Assembly: GCF_009696275.1 (NCBI RefSeq)
Contig: NZ_VUMI01000021.1
Location: 29,061 to 93,060 of the forward strand
DNA length: 64,000 bases
From: Eisenbergiella porci
GTDB taxonomy: Bacteria > Bacillota > Clostridia > Lachnospirales > Lachnospiraceae
Reading direction: 5' to 3'
The notes under the pieces are model-generated. The model searched no databases. It saw only the letters and a list, made by a program, of their open reading frames with translations, and was not told where the DNA came from. Both the position numbers and the translations under genes were made by a program. Positions 8,389 through 15,482 of the stretch are shown in pieces; the first letter of the stretch is position 1; each line of letters begins with the position of its first letter.

Positions 8389-10773
8389 ATGACAGTACCA
8401 TTTGAGAATGATACGGGAAATATTGTCAGGAAGCTGGCAAAGAAAAGTTTGCAAAGCGAGAAGCGCCGAAATCTCATGGTAGTGATCGCCGTTGCGCTGG
8501 CATCCTGTCTGATCTGTTTTTCGATTGTGATGGCTTTGTCTGCCCGGCAGATAGAGAAAAATCATGTGGAGGATACCTATGAGGCGGTCTATACCAGGAT
8601 TACCGAGGAAGATGTGTCCACCCTGAAGGGGCTGGATGACTTCTCAAGGGTAGGAGAGTATTATATGCTGGCTATGGAACCTGCCCAGCAGGGATACAAT
8701 GCCTCCTACATTTATTGTGATGAGGAAACGATGTATATTGCCCGTGACCAGATGAAGCTTTTGGAGGGCCGCCTGCCCCAAAAGGAGGATGAGGTGGTGG
8801 TGAGCCGTTATTTCCTTTCCAATTACGGTGCAGACGCCGGGATTGGTGAAAAGGTTATGTTAAGCAGCGAGAGCTTTCACGGAGAATATACGGTGACTGG
8901 TATTCTGGAAGGTTATAAGGAAAAAGAGGTAAATGGCTGTTCCATCCTTCTTTCCAAAGAAGCCCTGAAGGGATGGAGCGGCTATGACCCCGCTGATTAT
9001 CGTGCCTATGTGCATTTTAAGAATGAGCATCAGATGGATGAAACCCAGCTGACTGCCCGCAGCCGGGAGATTGCCAAGGAATATCAGCTGGAAATGCCGA
9101 TCATGAACCTCAGCTATATGAAATTCTATAAGCAGCCGGTGAATGTCAGTATGCTTGCGCTGGTTGCCGGAATCGCAGTCTTGGTCATCATCGGAGGGTA
9201 TGTTGTGATACAAAGTATCTTCCGAATCTCGATCAATGACAAGATCCAAAGCTATGGACAGCTGCGGACTATCGGCACAACGCCAAAGCAGATCCGGCGT
9301 ATTGTCAAAAAGGAAGGCCGTTTCTTAGGATGGGCTGGCATCGGAATCGGTATTTTGCTGGGATGTGCAGCCGGGTTTGCGCTGTTTTCCCGTGGGTTTC
9401 ATCTGCCGTTTTATGCTGCTGCGATTGTTTTGACTGCGCTGCTTGGCAGGTTTATGGTATCCATTGCGATCCGCAGACCGGTAAAGATTGCCGCCGGTAT
9501 CTCTCCGATTGAAGCAGTCCGCTTTACCGGCAGTCAGAGCGGAAAGACCCACACCCATAAGAAGAATATGCGGTTAAATCCCCTCTCCATGGGAATTGCA
9601 AATTTCAGGCGTGACCGCAAAAAGACCATCAGCATCGTGGCTTCCCTGAGTCTGGGTGGGGTGATCCTTTTGGTGACAGCCTCTATTCTTCTGGTTCGTT
9701 CGCCGGAGCGGATCGCAAGGCAGTTTTTCCCGGATGGGGATTATAAAATCTATATGCACTCTGAAAAAACAGAATATGAGGTAATGTCGGAGGGAAATCC
9801 TTTGAATGAAGCGCTTCGGCAGGAGGTGCTGGCCGTAGATGGCGTAACAGATGTGATCGAGAATCGTCAGGCGGTTCATGTGCGGTTTGAAAATGAGGAG
9901 AGTTCTTCAGGCGGAATGTGCGATCTGTTGAGTGACCAAAACAGGGATAATATGGAAACGGCGCTTGTGTCGGGGACCTTGCCTCAAGATTCCCATAGTA
10001 TCGCACTTGATATGAACTATGCAGAAGATATGATCGGCGTGGAGGTAGGATCGGTTATCAAACTTTCCATCGGGGATCAGATAATTCCTGTCACCGTTTC
10101 CGGTCTGCTTGCGAACGGTAAACTGCAAAATGGTCACGGTGCTCTGGCATTGGACAGCACCTGCATGGTTGCGACCAAAGAGCTGTTTCAGGAAGCAATG
10201 CCCATGATCGATTGCTTTGATTATTCCTGGAGCATTGTCAGCGATCCCCAAAAGGCAGAGCAGATTGAAAACAGTCTGAGCGCGATCATTTCTTCCAATC
10301 CCGACATTGAACTGGATACCATTGGGATACATAAGGAGTATGAGGAAATGGAAAACCGGGTTGTTTTTGGAGGGTTTCAGGCGCTGTCGTGGCTGGTATT
10401 CCTCTTTGGCGTGGTCAACCTCATCAATACCACCCTCTCCAACCAGATGTCCAGAAAGAGGGAAAACAGTGTCTTTCGTGCCATTGGTCTGACCAGAAAA
10501 CAGCTTTGTCAAATGACTGTCTATGAGGGAATTTGCTATGCGTTTTCTGCTGCATTGGCAACTCTGGCAGCCGGTCTCCCGATTGCAGTGATCGCTGCCC
10601 GAAAATTCAGTGAAATGACTTTCCATGGAGTCATCATGCCATATTCCTTCCCCTTCCTGCAAATGGGGCTGTTCGTTCTGGTGCTGTTTGGTCTGGAGGT
10701 AATCCTATCCTTCTGGACAATGCGCAGACAGAAAAATCAATCGCTGGTGGAAGAAATGCGGGCGATGGAATAA
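8389..10773 (+). CDS. FtsX-type ABC transporter permease (794 aa)
   Basis: Fourth paralog, starting MTVPFENDTGNIVRKLAKKS. ATG 8389 is preferred over 8380: the latter directly abuts AAAGGAG, whereas 8389 has 9-nt spacing and matches the paralogs. It has the same eight-helix, double-FtsX layout, with GQLRTIGTTPKQIRRIVKKE in the first FtsX domain. It follows a hairpin and ends at a strong terminator, so its expression may be lower than, or separate from, the preceding ATPase-permease pair. No ATPase gene is linked directly to it. Confidence 0.87.
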   Translation: MTVPFENDTGNIVRKLAKKSLQSEKRRNLMVVIAVALASCLICFSIVMALSARQIEKNHVEDTYEAVYTRITEEDVSTLKGLDDFSRVGEYYMLAMEPAQQGYNASYIYCDEETMYIARDQMKLLEGRLPQKEDEVVVSRYFLSNYGADAGIGEKVMLSSESFHGEYTVTGILEGYKEKEVNGCSILLSKEALKGWSGYDPADYRAYVHFKNEHQMDETQLTARSREIAKEYQLEMPIMNLSYMKFYKQPVNVSMLALVAGIAVLVIIGGYVVIQSIFRISINDKIQSYGQLRTIGTTPKQIRRIVKKEGRFLGWAGIGIGILLGCAAGFALFSRGFHLPFYAAAIVLTALLGRFMVSIAIRRPVKIAAGISPIEAVRFTGSQSGKTHTHKKNMRLNPLSMGIANFRRDRKKTISIVASLSLGGVILLVTASILLVRSPERIARQFFPDGDYKIYMHSEKTEYEVMSEGNPLNEALRQEVLAVDGVTDVIENRQAVHVRFENEESSSGGMCDLLSDQNRDNMETALVSGTLPQDSHSIALDMNYAEDMIGVEVGSVIKLSIGDQIIPVTVSGLLANGKLQNGHGALALDSTCMVATKELFQEAMPMIDCFDYSWSIVSDPQKAEQIENSLSAIISSNPDIELDTIGIHKEYEEMENRVVFGGFQALSWLVFLFGVVNLINTTLSNQMSRKRENSVFRAIGLTRKQLCQMTVYEGICYAFSAALATLAAGLPIAVIAARKFSEMTFHGVIMPYSFPFLQMGLFVLVLFGLEVILSFWTMRRQKNQSLVEEMRAME

Positions 10774-10786
10774 CCATATAGGATCG

Positions 10787-10815
10787 GCGGGGTGGCGTGT
10801 GCTGCCCCGCTTTTT
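10787..10815 (+). terminator. Intrinsic terminator ending the permease array
   Basis: The arms 10787-10796 and 10801-10810 pair over ten positions (GCGGGG with CCCCGC outermost, two wobbles inside) around a 4-nt loop, followed by TTTTT. Confidence 0.85.
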
Positions 10816-10843
10816 AAGTTTGCTGTTATATTTTGGATCGTTA

Positions 10844-10890
10844 TTGACTTCTATTACGGTTAGTGATACATTTATTACAGTAACCGTAAT
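10844..10890 (+). promoter_or_regulatory. Promoter and likely autoregulatory operator of the PadR gene
   Basis: TTGACT (10844-10849) and an extended -10 TGATACATT (10864-10872) are spaced by 17 nt. ATTACGGTTA (10853-10862) and TAACCGTAAT (10881-10890) form a perfect 10-bp inverted repeat spanning the -10. PadR proteins commonly bind such palindromes at their own promoters; repression here is inferred. Confidence 0.7.
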
Positions 10891-10905
10891 AAGGAGGCGG
10901 GTGTT

Positions 10906-11229
10906 ATGCGAGACAATGCGAAAGGTGGTGCGCTCACAGAGGTGACATTCTTTATTTTGCTCTCCCTTTATACCCCGAAACATGGATATGCTGTCATGCA
11001 ATTTATTGAAGATAGTACAAAAGGGCGGCTCACGCTGGGAGCAGGTACTTTATATGGTGCTTTGAACTCGTTGCAGGAAAAAGGCTGGATTGAACCTTTT
11101 GGAGATAGTGCGGGACGGAAAAAAGAATATCTCATTACAACACAAGGAAAAGAAATTGCAGAAAAGGAACTGATAAGGCTCAATGAACTTGTAGGCGTGG
11201 CTAATGGAATTATTGGAGGTACAGTATGA
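10906..11229 (+). CDS. PadR family transcriptional regulator (107 aa)
   Basis: Winged-helix repressor of the short PadR type. The family core is visible: a LTEVTFFILLSLYTPKHGYAV start, then GRLTLGAGTLYGALNSLQEKGWIE (recognition helix and wing region) and a REKEYLITTQGKE-like wing at about residues 65-80. AAGGAGG (about 10891-10897) precedes the ATG. A perfect inverted repeat overlaps its promoter. It overlaps the following DUF2812 gene by 4 bp, the usual PadR-DUF2812 pairing. Its effector is unknown; neighbouring transporters make drug or peptide stress plausible. Confidence 0.85.
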   Translation: MRDNAKGGALTEVTFFILLSLYTPKHGYAVMQFIEDSTKGRLTLGAGTLYGALNSLQEKGWIEPFGDSAGRKKEYLITTQGKEIAEKELIRLNELVGVANGIIGGTV

Positions 11230-11642
11230 GCAAAAAGTATTATCGTTTCTTTGGCGGTTTGTTGACGGCCCAGGAACATTGGCTGAATAAAATGTCTGAA
11301 AAGGGCTATCGTCTGATTCGGGCGGAAAAAATGTTGTATGAATTTGAGGCGTGTAAACCGGATCAGGTAAAATACTGTGTGGAGTTTATCGGGCAAAAAT
11401 CGAAGGCCGACGCATCCGATTATCATGAGTTTTTAGAGGGAATGGGTTACAAAGTATTTTATAAAAACATCAACCTGAACTACTCTGTTGGTAAAGTGCG
11501 TTGGCGGCCATGGGCTGAAAAAGGCGGACGCATAGCAACAAATGTCACGACCTTTAACCGGGAACTGTTGATCGTAGAAAAAGATAATGACGGTAAGCCG
11601 TTTGAACAGGTGTATAAGTCAGTGTGCTTCCCTGGTTTGTAA
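11226..11642 (+). CDS. DUF2812 domain protein (138 aa)
   Basis: The W-L-N-KMSEKGYRLIRAEKMLYEFE pattern and the paired PadR gene mark this as a DUF2812 protein. The family is usually membrane-associated and longer; this copy has the soluble N-terminal domain but no obvious membrane helices after it, so it may be a shortened form. The ATG overlaps the PadR stop codon (ATGA), implying translational coupling. The biochemical role is not known. Confidence 0.7.
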   Translation: MSKKYYRFFGGLLTAQEHWLNKMSEKGYRLIRAEKMLYEFEACKPDQVKYCVEFIGQKSKADASDYHEFLEGMGYKVFYKNINLNYSVGKVRWRPWAEKGGRIATNVTTFNRELLIVEKDNDGKPFEQVYKSVCFPGL

Positions 11643-11758
11643 GCAGATTATTATTGAAAAAAGAACCCTGCCACTTATTCAATAATGTATCGTAGATTAT
11701 GAGTGAAAGTGATTTGTAAAATTACCCTGTAATTCAAAAATGGAGGATTAGAATATAA

Positions 11759-12169
11759 ATGGGAAACAAACAAATTGTAAAGTATTTCTATGAAGCAGTT
11801 GTATCAAAAAACTTATTGCAAGAACTCCAACAGTATATATCACAAGACTGTCTCCTTAATATTGGTAATGAAAAAACGCCATTGGGATTAGAAGGTATGA
11901 GAGAACATCTTGTTGCTATAAAAAAGACATACCCGGATTATACGATAAAAATATTACGACAATTTGCTGAGGGTGATTATGTAATCTCCGAATTTATTAT
12001 GGAAGGTACGCATGAGGGAGAATGGATAGGAATAAAACCGACACATAAAAAGCTGGTATTTACAGGTGTTGATATTGACAAAGTAATAAACGGAAAAATA
12101 GTGGAACATGGAGGCTCTGTTAATACATTTGAAACTTTGCTTGAGCATGATTTAATTAGACCCGTATAA
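11759..12169 (+). CDS. SnoaL/NTF2-like protein (136 aa)
   Basis: Matches the small NTF2-like fold group around SnoaL (ester cyclase-like): an N-terminal helical region (YFYEAVVSKN), then alternating strands with GLEGMREHL, FAEGDYVISEFIMEGTHEGE and a GVDIDKVINGKIVEH pattern typical of the family. The genuine substrate is unknown; most such stand-alone proteins are annotated only by fold. ATGGAGGATTAG precedes the ATG. It is probably co-transcribed with the small gene that follows 12 nt later. Confidence 0.7.
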   Translation: MGNKQIVKYFYEAVVSKNLLQELQQYISQDCLLNIGNEKTPLGLEGMREHLVAIKKTYPDYTIKILRQFAEGDYVISEFIMEGTHEGEWIGIKPTHKKLVFTGVDIDKVINGKIVEHGGSVNTFETLLEHDLIRPV

Positions 12170-12181
12170 GGAGATAAAAAT

Positions 12182-12358
12182 ATGATGTATCGGACAGAAT
12201 TAGTAGAAGAAATTACCGTGGAAAATGTGACGGTGAAAATCAATGAAAAAATAGAAGAAATGGAAAAGGAAAGCTATCGTCTCGTCACAATGTCTTTTTT
12301 AGGAATGGAAAGAGCAGTATTGGTTTTCAAAATTATCACGGGTTGGATAAGCAAATAA
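12182..12358 (+). CDS. Small protein of unknown function (58 aa)
   Basis: Begins MMYRTELVEEITVENVTVKI and ends with a short hydrophobic, basic-ended tail. AAGGAG (12168-12173) lies 8 nt before the ATG at 12182, supporting translation. It sits between the SnoaL-like gene and a DUF523 gene in the same direction with close spacing. No family recognised. Confidence 0.55.
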   Translation: MMYRTELVEEITVENVTVKINEKIEEMEKESYRLVTMSFLGMERAVLVFKIITGWISK

Positions 12359-12379
12359 TTAGAATTTGAGGTGATAAAT

Positions 12380-12796
12380 ATGAAGGTATTGGTTAGTGCC
12401 TGTATTATGGGAGTGAACTGTAAATATAATGGGAAAAACAACAAAAATATAGCGGCTGTCAATTTCTTAAAAGATAAAGAAGTTATTTCTATTTGCCCGG
12501 AAATATTAGCAGGGATGAAAACACCAAGACCATGCGCAGAAATTGTGGATGGGAGGGTAGTTGATGAAAACGGAACAGATGTTAGTTTAGAATATGATAA
12601 AGCAGTATCTGTTGCATTATCGGAAATTCAGAATGAAGAGATTGATTTAGTTATATTACAATCCAGAAGTCCCACCTGTGGTGTTAATCAGATATATGAT
12701 GGCAGTTTCACTGGAAAGTTGATTTCTGGAATGGGCTTGTTTGCAAAAGCATTAAAACAAAAAGGATATCATGTTATTGATGTTGAAGAAATATAG
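12380..12796 (+). CDS. DUF523 domain protein (138 aa)
   Basis: Characteristic DUF523 layout: MKVLVSACIMGVNCKYNG at the start, ICPEILAGMKTPRPCAEI in the middle and ILQSRSPTCGVNQIYDG followed by GKLISGMGLFAKAL. The conserved cysteines (residues 8, 14, and those in ICPE, RPCA and PTCG) suggest metal or Fe-S binding, but the function is not established. ATG 12380 has GAGG 7 nt upstream and is preferred over GTG 12371. Confidence 0.85.
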   Translation: MKVLVSACIMGVNCKYNGKNNKNIAAVNFLKDKEVISICPEILAGMKTPRPCAEIVDGRVVDENGTDVSLEYDKAVSVALSEIQNEEIDLVILQSRSPTCGVNQIYDGSFTGKLISGMGLFAKALKQKGYHVIDVEEI

Positions 12797-12934
12797 GTTT
12801 AGTATTTCTCATTCGTTGATAGGCGAAGTTCTTAATGCATTAAGGTTGCATTTATATATTTGCCTGATGTAAAGGTCAATGGAGAGCATGAGAAACTACA
12901 TTATATGATGTTCTTTTTCTTCACGGAGGCTGAT

Positions 12935-13603
12935 ATGAAAGAAAAAATATTGATAATAGAAGATGAACCGTTAATACGGAATGAATTGAAAACGCTGCTG
13001 CAAAGCAACGGCTATGAAACGGCGGCTCCGGAAGATTTTTCTGATGTGATCGACCGAATCAAAGCCGAACAGCCGCACCTGATTTTGCTGGACATCAAGC
13101 TGCCCGGAGAGAGTGGTTTTGCTTTATGCTCTAAAATCCGTACCTTCTCCGAACTGCCAATCATCTTTGTGACAAGCTGCAACACGGATATGGATGAACT
13201 GAATAGCATCATGCTGGGTGGAGATGCTTTTATCACGAAGCCATATAACACGGCGATTCTGCTTGCAAAAATCGCTTCCCTACTGAAAAAAGCATACCCC
13301 GCACAGCAAAGGGAACAGATTGTTTATGGAGATGCAGTGCTACATCTGGAATCCAGCAGTCTGGACTATCATGGACAGAGCGTAGAACTTACCAAGAATG
13401 AATTGAAAATTCTATATTACCTTTTCAAGAACGGAGGAAAAATCTGTTCTCGCGCAGATATGATTGAGTATTTGTGGGACAATCAGTTATATGTGGATGA
13501 CAATGCTTTGAGCGTCAATATCAACCGCATCCGGGAGAAGCTGTCGGGCATCGGTCTGACAGATTTTATTAAGACAAAGCACAGACAAGGGTACACGATA
13601 TGA
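12935..13603 (+). CDS. Response regulator, OmpR/BceR type (222 aa)
   Basis: Receiver domain at residues 1-115 with the acidic pair EDE near 9-11, phospho-acceptor D53 (LILLDIKLPG), a T-S switch region (FVTSCN) and K in ITKPYN. A winged-helix DNA-binding domain follows (about 130-220). ATG 12935 is 5 nt after CGGAGG and gives the normal length; upstream in-frame codons are not needed. The stop codon overlaps the kinase start (ATGA). In Cpr/Bce systems this protein activates the adjacent transporter promoter when peptide antibiotics are sensed. Confidence 0.9.
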   Translation: MKEKILIIEDEPLIRNELKTLLQSNGYETAAPEDFSDVIDRIKAEQPHLILLDIKLPGESGFALCSKIRTFSELPIIFVTSCNTDMDELNSIMLGGDAFITKPYNTAILLAKIASLLKKAYPAQQREQIVYGDAVLHLESSSLDYHGQSVELTKNELKILYYLFKNGGKICSRADMIEYLWDNQLYVDDNALSVNINRIREKLSGIGLTDFIKTKHRQGYTI

Positions 13604-14613
13604 ACAGCAGACGATATTGGAAAAACAGGCTGCCATTTCTGCTGACGAACTTTGTTTGTATGGCTGCACTCACTGTATTTCTTCTGGTGTGCGGCAATTC
13701 GGTTTCCGCAGTAGTATTGCTCCTGATCGTATGGGCATTGATTTTGCTGTCTGGACTTGTCCTTACTTACTGGAAACGGAAACGGCAGATGAAAAAACTT
13801 CTGGATATGGCGGAGCAGCTTTCCGAAAGATACCTCATTTCCGAAGTGATGGAACTGCCGGAACAGGCCGAGGATCAGGTTTACTATCAGCTTTTGAAAA
13901 TGGCCGGAAAATCCATGTTGGAGCAGATTGGAGAGGTCGAGCGGGAACGCCTGGAGTACAAGGAATACATTGAACAATGGATTCACGAAATCAAAACGCC
14001 CATTACTGCCATGAAACTCCTATGTGAAAACCATCGGACGGACTGGACAAAGGAACTTCTGTTGGAGCTGGAAAAGACCAACCGCTTTACCGAACAGGCT
14101 CTTTATTACGCTCGCAGCGAACATACAGAGAAAGATTATTCTGTCCGGGAAATGGCGCTGTCCCAAGTGGTACATCAGGCGATTGCAGATAACAAATATC
14201 TGCTGCTCCAAAGTGGTATGCGCCTGGAAGTGGAGGAAATGCAGGACACGGTTTATTCAGATGAAAAGTGGGTGCGTTTTATCCTAAATCAACTGATTGC
14301 CAATGCGGTCAAGTATTGTACTGAACAGCCGGTTCTCCGCATTTCTACTCATAAACGGCAGGATCAGGTTGTCCTTGTCGTGGAGGATAATGGAATCGGG
14401 ATTGCTGCGTCCGATCTGCCCCGCATTTTTGAAAAGGGCTTTACCGGTCAGAATGGTCGTATGGTCCAGCAGTCCACGGGGATTGGTCTGTATCTGTGCA
14501 AACGGCTTTGTGAAAAGCTGGGCATTGGCATTGCAGCAGAGTCGTCGGAATATGGCACAGCCGTTTCCCTTTCTTTTCACATCAACTGTCTGATTCATGA
14601 AGTGCAGGACTGA
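13600..14613 (+). CDS. Intramembrane-sensing histidine kinase, BceS/CprK type (337 aa)
   Basis: Two closely spaced membrane helices (about residues 12-31 and 37-57) leave almost no extracellular loop, the hallmark of intramembrane-sensing kinases that depend on a partner transporter for detection. The H-box contains H129 (QWIHEIKTPITAMK). N-box (NQLIANAVKY), G1 box (DNGIGI) and a C-terminal GIGLYLCKRL G2 box complete the catalytic domain. It is coupled to the regulator gene by a 4-bp overlap. The following ATPase and two permeases are the expected partners. Confidence 0.9.
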   Translation: MNSRRYWKNRLPFLLTNFVCMAALTVFLLVCGNSVSAVVLLLIVWALILLSGLVLTYWKRKRQMKKLLDMAEQLSERYLISEVMELPEQAEDQVYYQLLKMAGKSMLEQIGEVERERLEYKEYIEQWIHEIKTPITAMKLLCENHRTDWTKELLLELEKTNRFTEQALYYARSEHTEKDYSVREMALSQVVHQAIADNKYLLLQSGMRLEVEEMQDTVYSDEKWVRFILNQLIANAVKYCTEQPVLRISTHKRQDQVVLVVEDNGIGIAASDLPRIFEKGFTGQNGRMVQQSTGIGLYLCKRLCEKLGIGIAAESSEYGTAVSLSFHINCLIHEVQD

Positions 14614-14630
14614 AAAGCGTTCTGCACTTC
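14599..14630 (+). terminator. Hairpin overlapping the kinase stop codon
   Basis: GAAGTGCAG (14599-14607) pairs perfectly with CTGCACTTC (14622-14630) around a 14-nt loop. The downstream T-run is interrupted, so this is a weak terminator or attenuator between the two-component genes and the transporter genes. Confidence 0.5.
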
Positions 14631-14694
14631 TTACATTTTTGTTAGAACTTTGTAAGAAAACTTGATACAAACGAAACCGCTCTTATCTTACAAT
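14628..14694 (+). promoter_or_regulatory. Response-regulator-type operator and promoter of the transporter genes
   Basis: TTCTTACA (14628-14635) and TGTAAGAA (14651-14658) form a perfect 8-bp inverted repeat separated by 15 nt. A strong -10 TACAAT (14689-14694) lacks a good -35 at the proper distance. This arrangement fits activation by the adjacent regulator, but binding is inferred. Confidence 0.6.
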
Positions 14695-14714
14695 AGAGAC
14701 AAGAGGTGATAACA

Positions 14715-15482
14715 ATGAAAGAAATTTTGAAACTGGATCATATCCAAAAATATTACGGAAATGGCGGGAATGTTACAAAAGCCATTCAGGACATCAGCTT
14801 TTCCGTTCAAGAGGGAGAATTTGTAGGGCTCATGGGAGCATCCGGTTCCGGCAAGACTACCTTGCTCAACTGCATTTCTACCATTGATACCGTCAGTGCG
14901 GGGCATATCTATCTGGATGGGACCGATGTGACAGAAATCAACGAAAAACAGATTGCCCGGTTTCGCCGGGAAAATCTTGGATTTGTGTTCCAGGATTTTA
15001 ACCTGCTGGACACGCTGACCATTTCGGAAAACATAGCTCTGGCGCTGACCATCAACAAGGTTCCCGCAGGCGAGATTGATGGGCGGGTGCGGGAAATGGC
15101 CGGAAAGCTGAATATCACGGATATTCTGGACAAATACCCCTATCAGGTGTCCGGCGGCCAGAAGCAGCGGTGCGCCTGTGCCAGAGCTATTATCAACCAG
15201 CCTAAGCTGATCTTGGCGGACGAACCTACCGGCGCGTTAGACAGTCACTCCTCCCAGATGCTGCTTTCTACGATTCAGAGTATCAACGAAGAGCTGGGGG
15301 CCACGATCCTGATGGTGACCCACGACGCTTTCTCGGCAAGCTATGCCAATCGTATTCTCTTTTTGAGGGACGGGACAATCTTTACAGAGATTCTCAAAGG
15401 CAGTGATTCCCGCAGGACTTTCTTTGAAAAAATCCTGGATGTCCTCACCATGATGGGAGGGGGCATGAATGATGTACGCTAA
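14715..15482 (+). CDS. ABC transporter ATP-binding protein, BceA/CprA type (255 aa)
   Basis: ATPase of the peptide-antibiotic detoxification transporter. Walker A GASGSGKTT (residues 41-49), Q-loop FVFQDFNLLDT, signature VSGGQKQRCACARAI, Walker B LILADEPTGALDS, H-loop MVTHD. ATG 14715 lies 6 nt after AAGAGGTG and is preferred over GTG 14706. A C-terminal extension beyond the catalytic core (ILKGSDSRRTFFEKIL) is typical for the BceA group. It overlaps the first permease gene. Confidence 0.92.
   Translation: MKEILKLDHIQKYYGNGGNVTKAIQDISFSVQEGEFVGLMGASGSGKTTLLNCISTIDTVSAGHIYLDGTDVTEINEKQIARFRRENLGFVFQDFNLLDTLTISENIALALTINKVPAGEIDGRVREMAGKLNITDILDKYPYQVSGGQKQRCACARAIINQPKLILADEPTGALDSHSSQMLLSTIQSINEELGATILMVTHDAFSASYANRILFLRDGTIFTEILKGSDSRRTFFEKILDVLTMMGGGMNDVR

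Noticed and set aside
12860..12934. Longer N-terminus of the response regulator
   Set aside because: The extra residues are not part of the receiver fold, and the ATG at 12935 has a well-placed CGGAGG.
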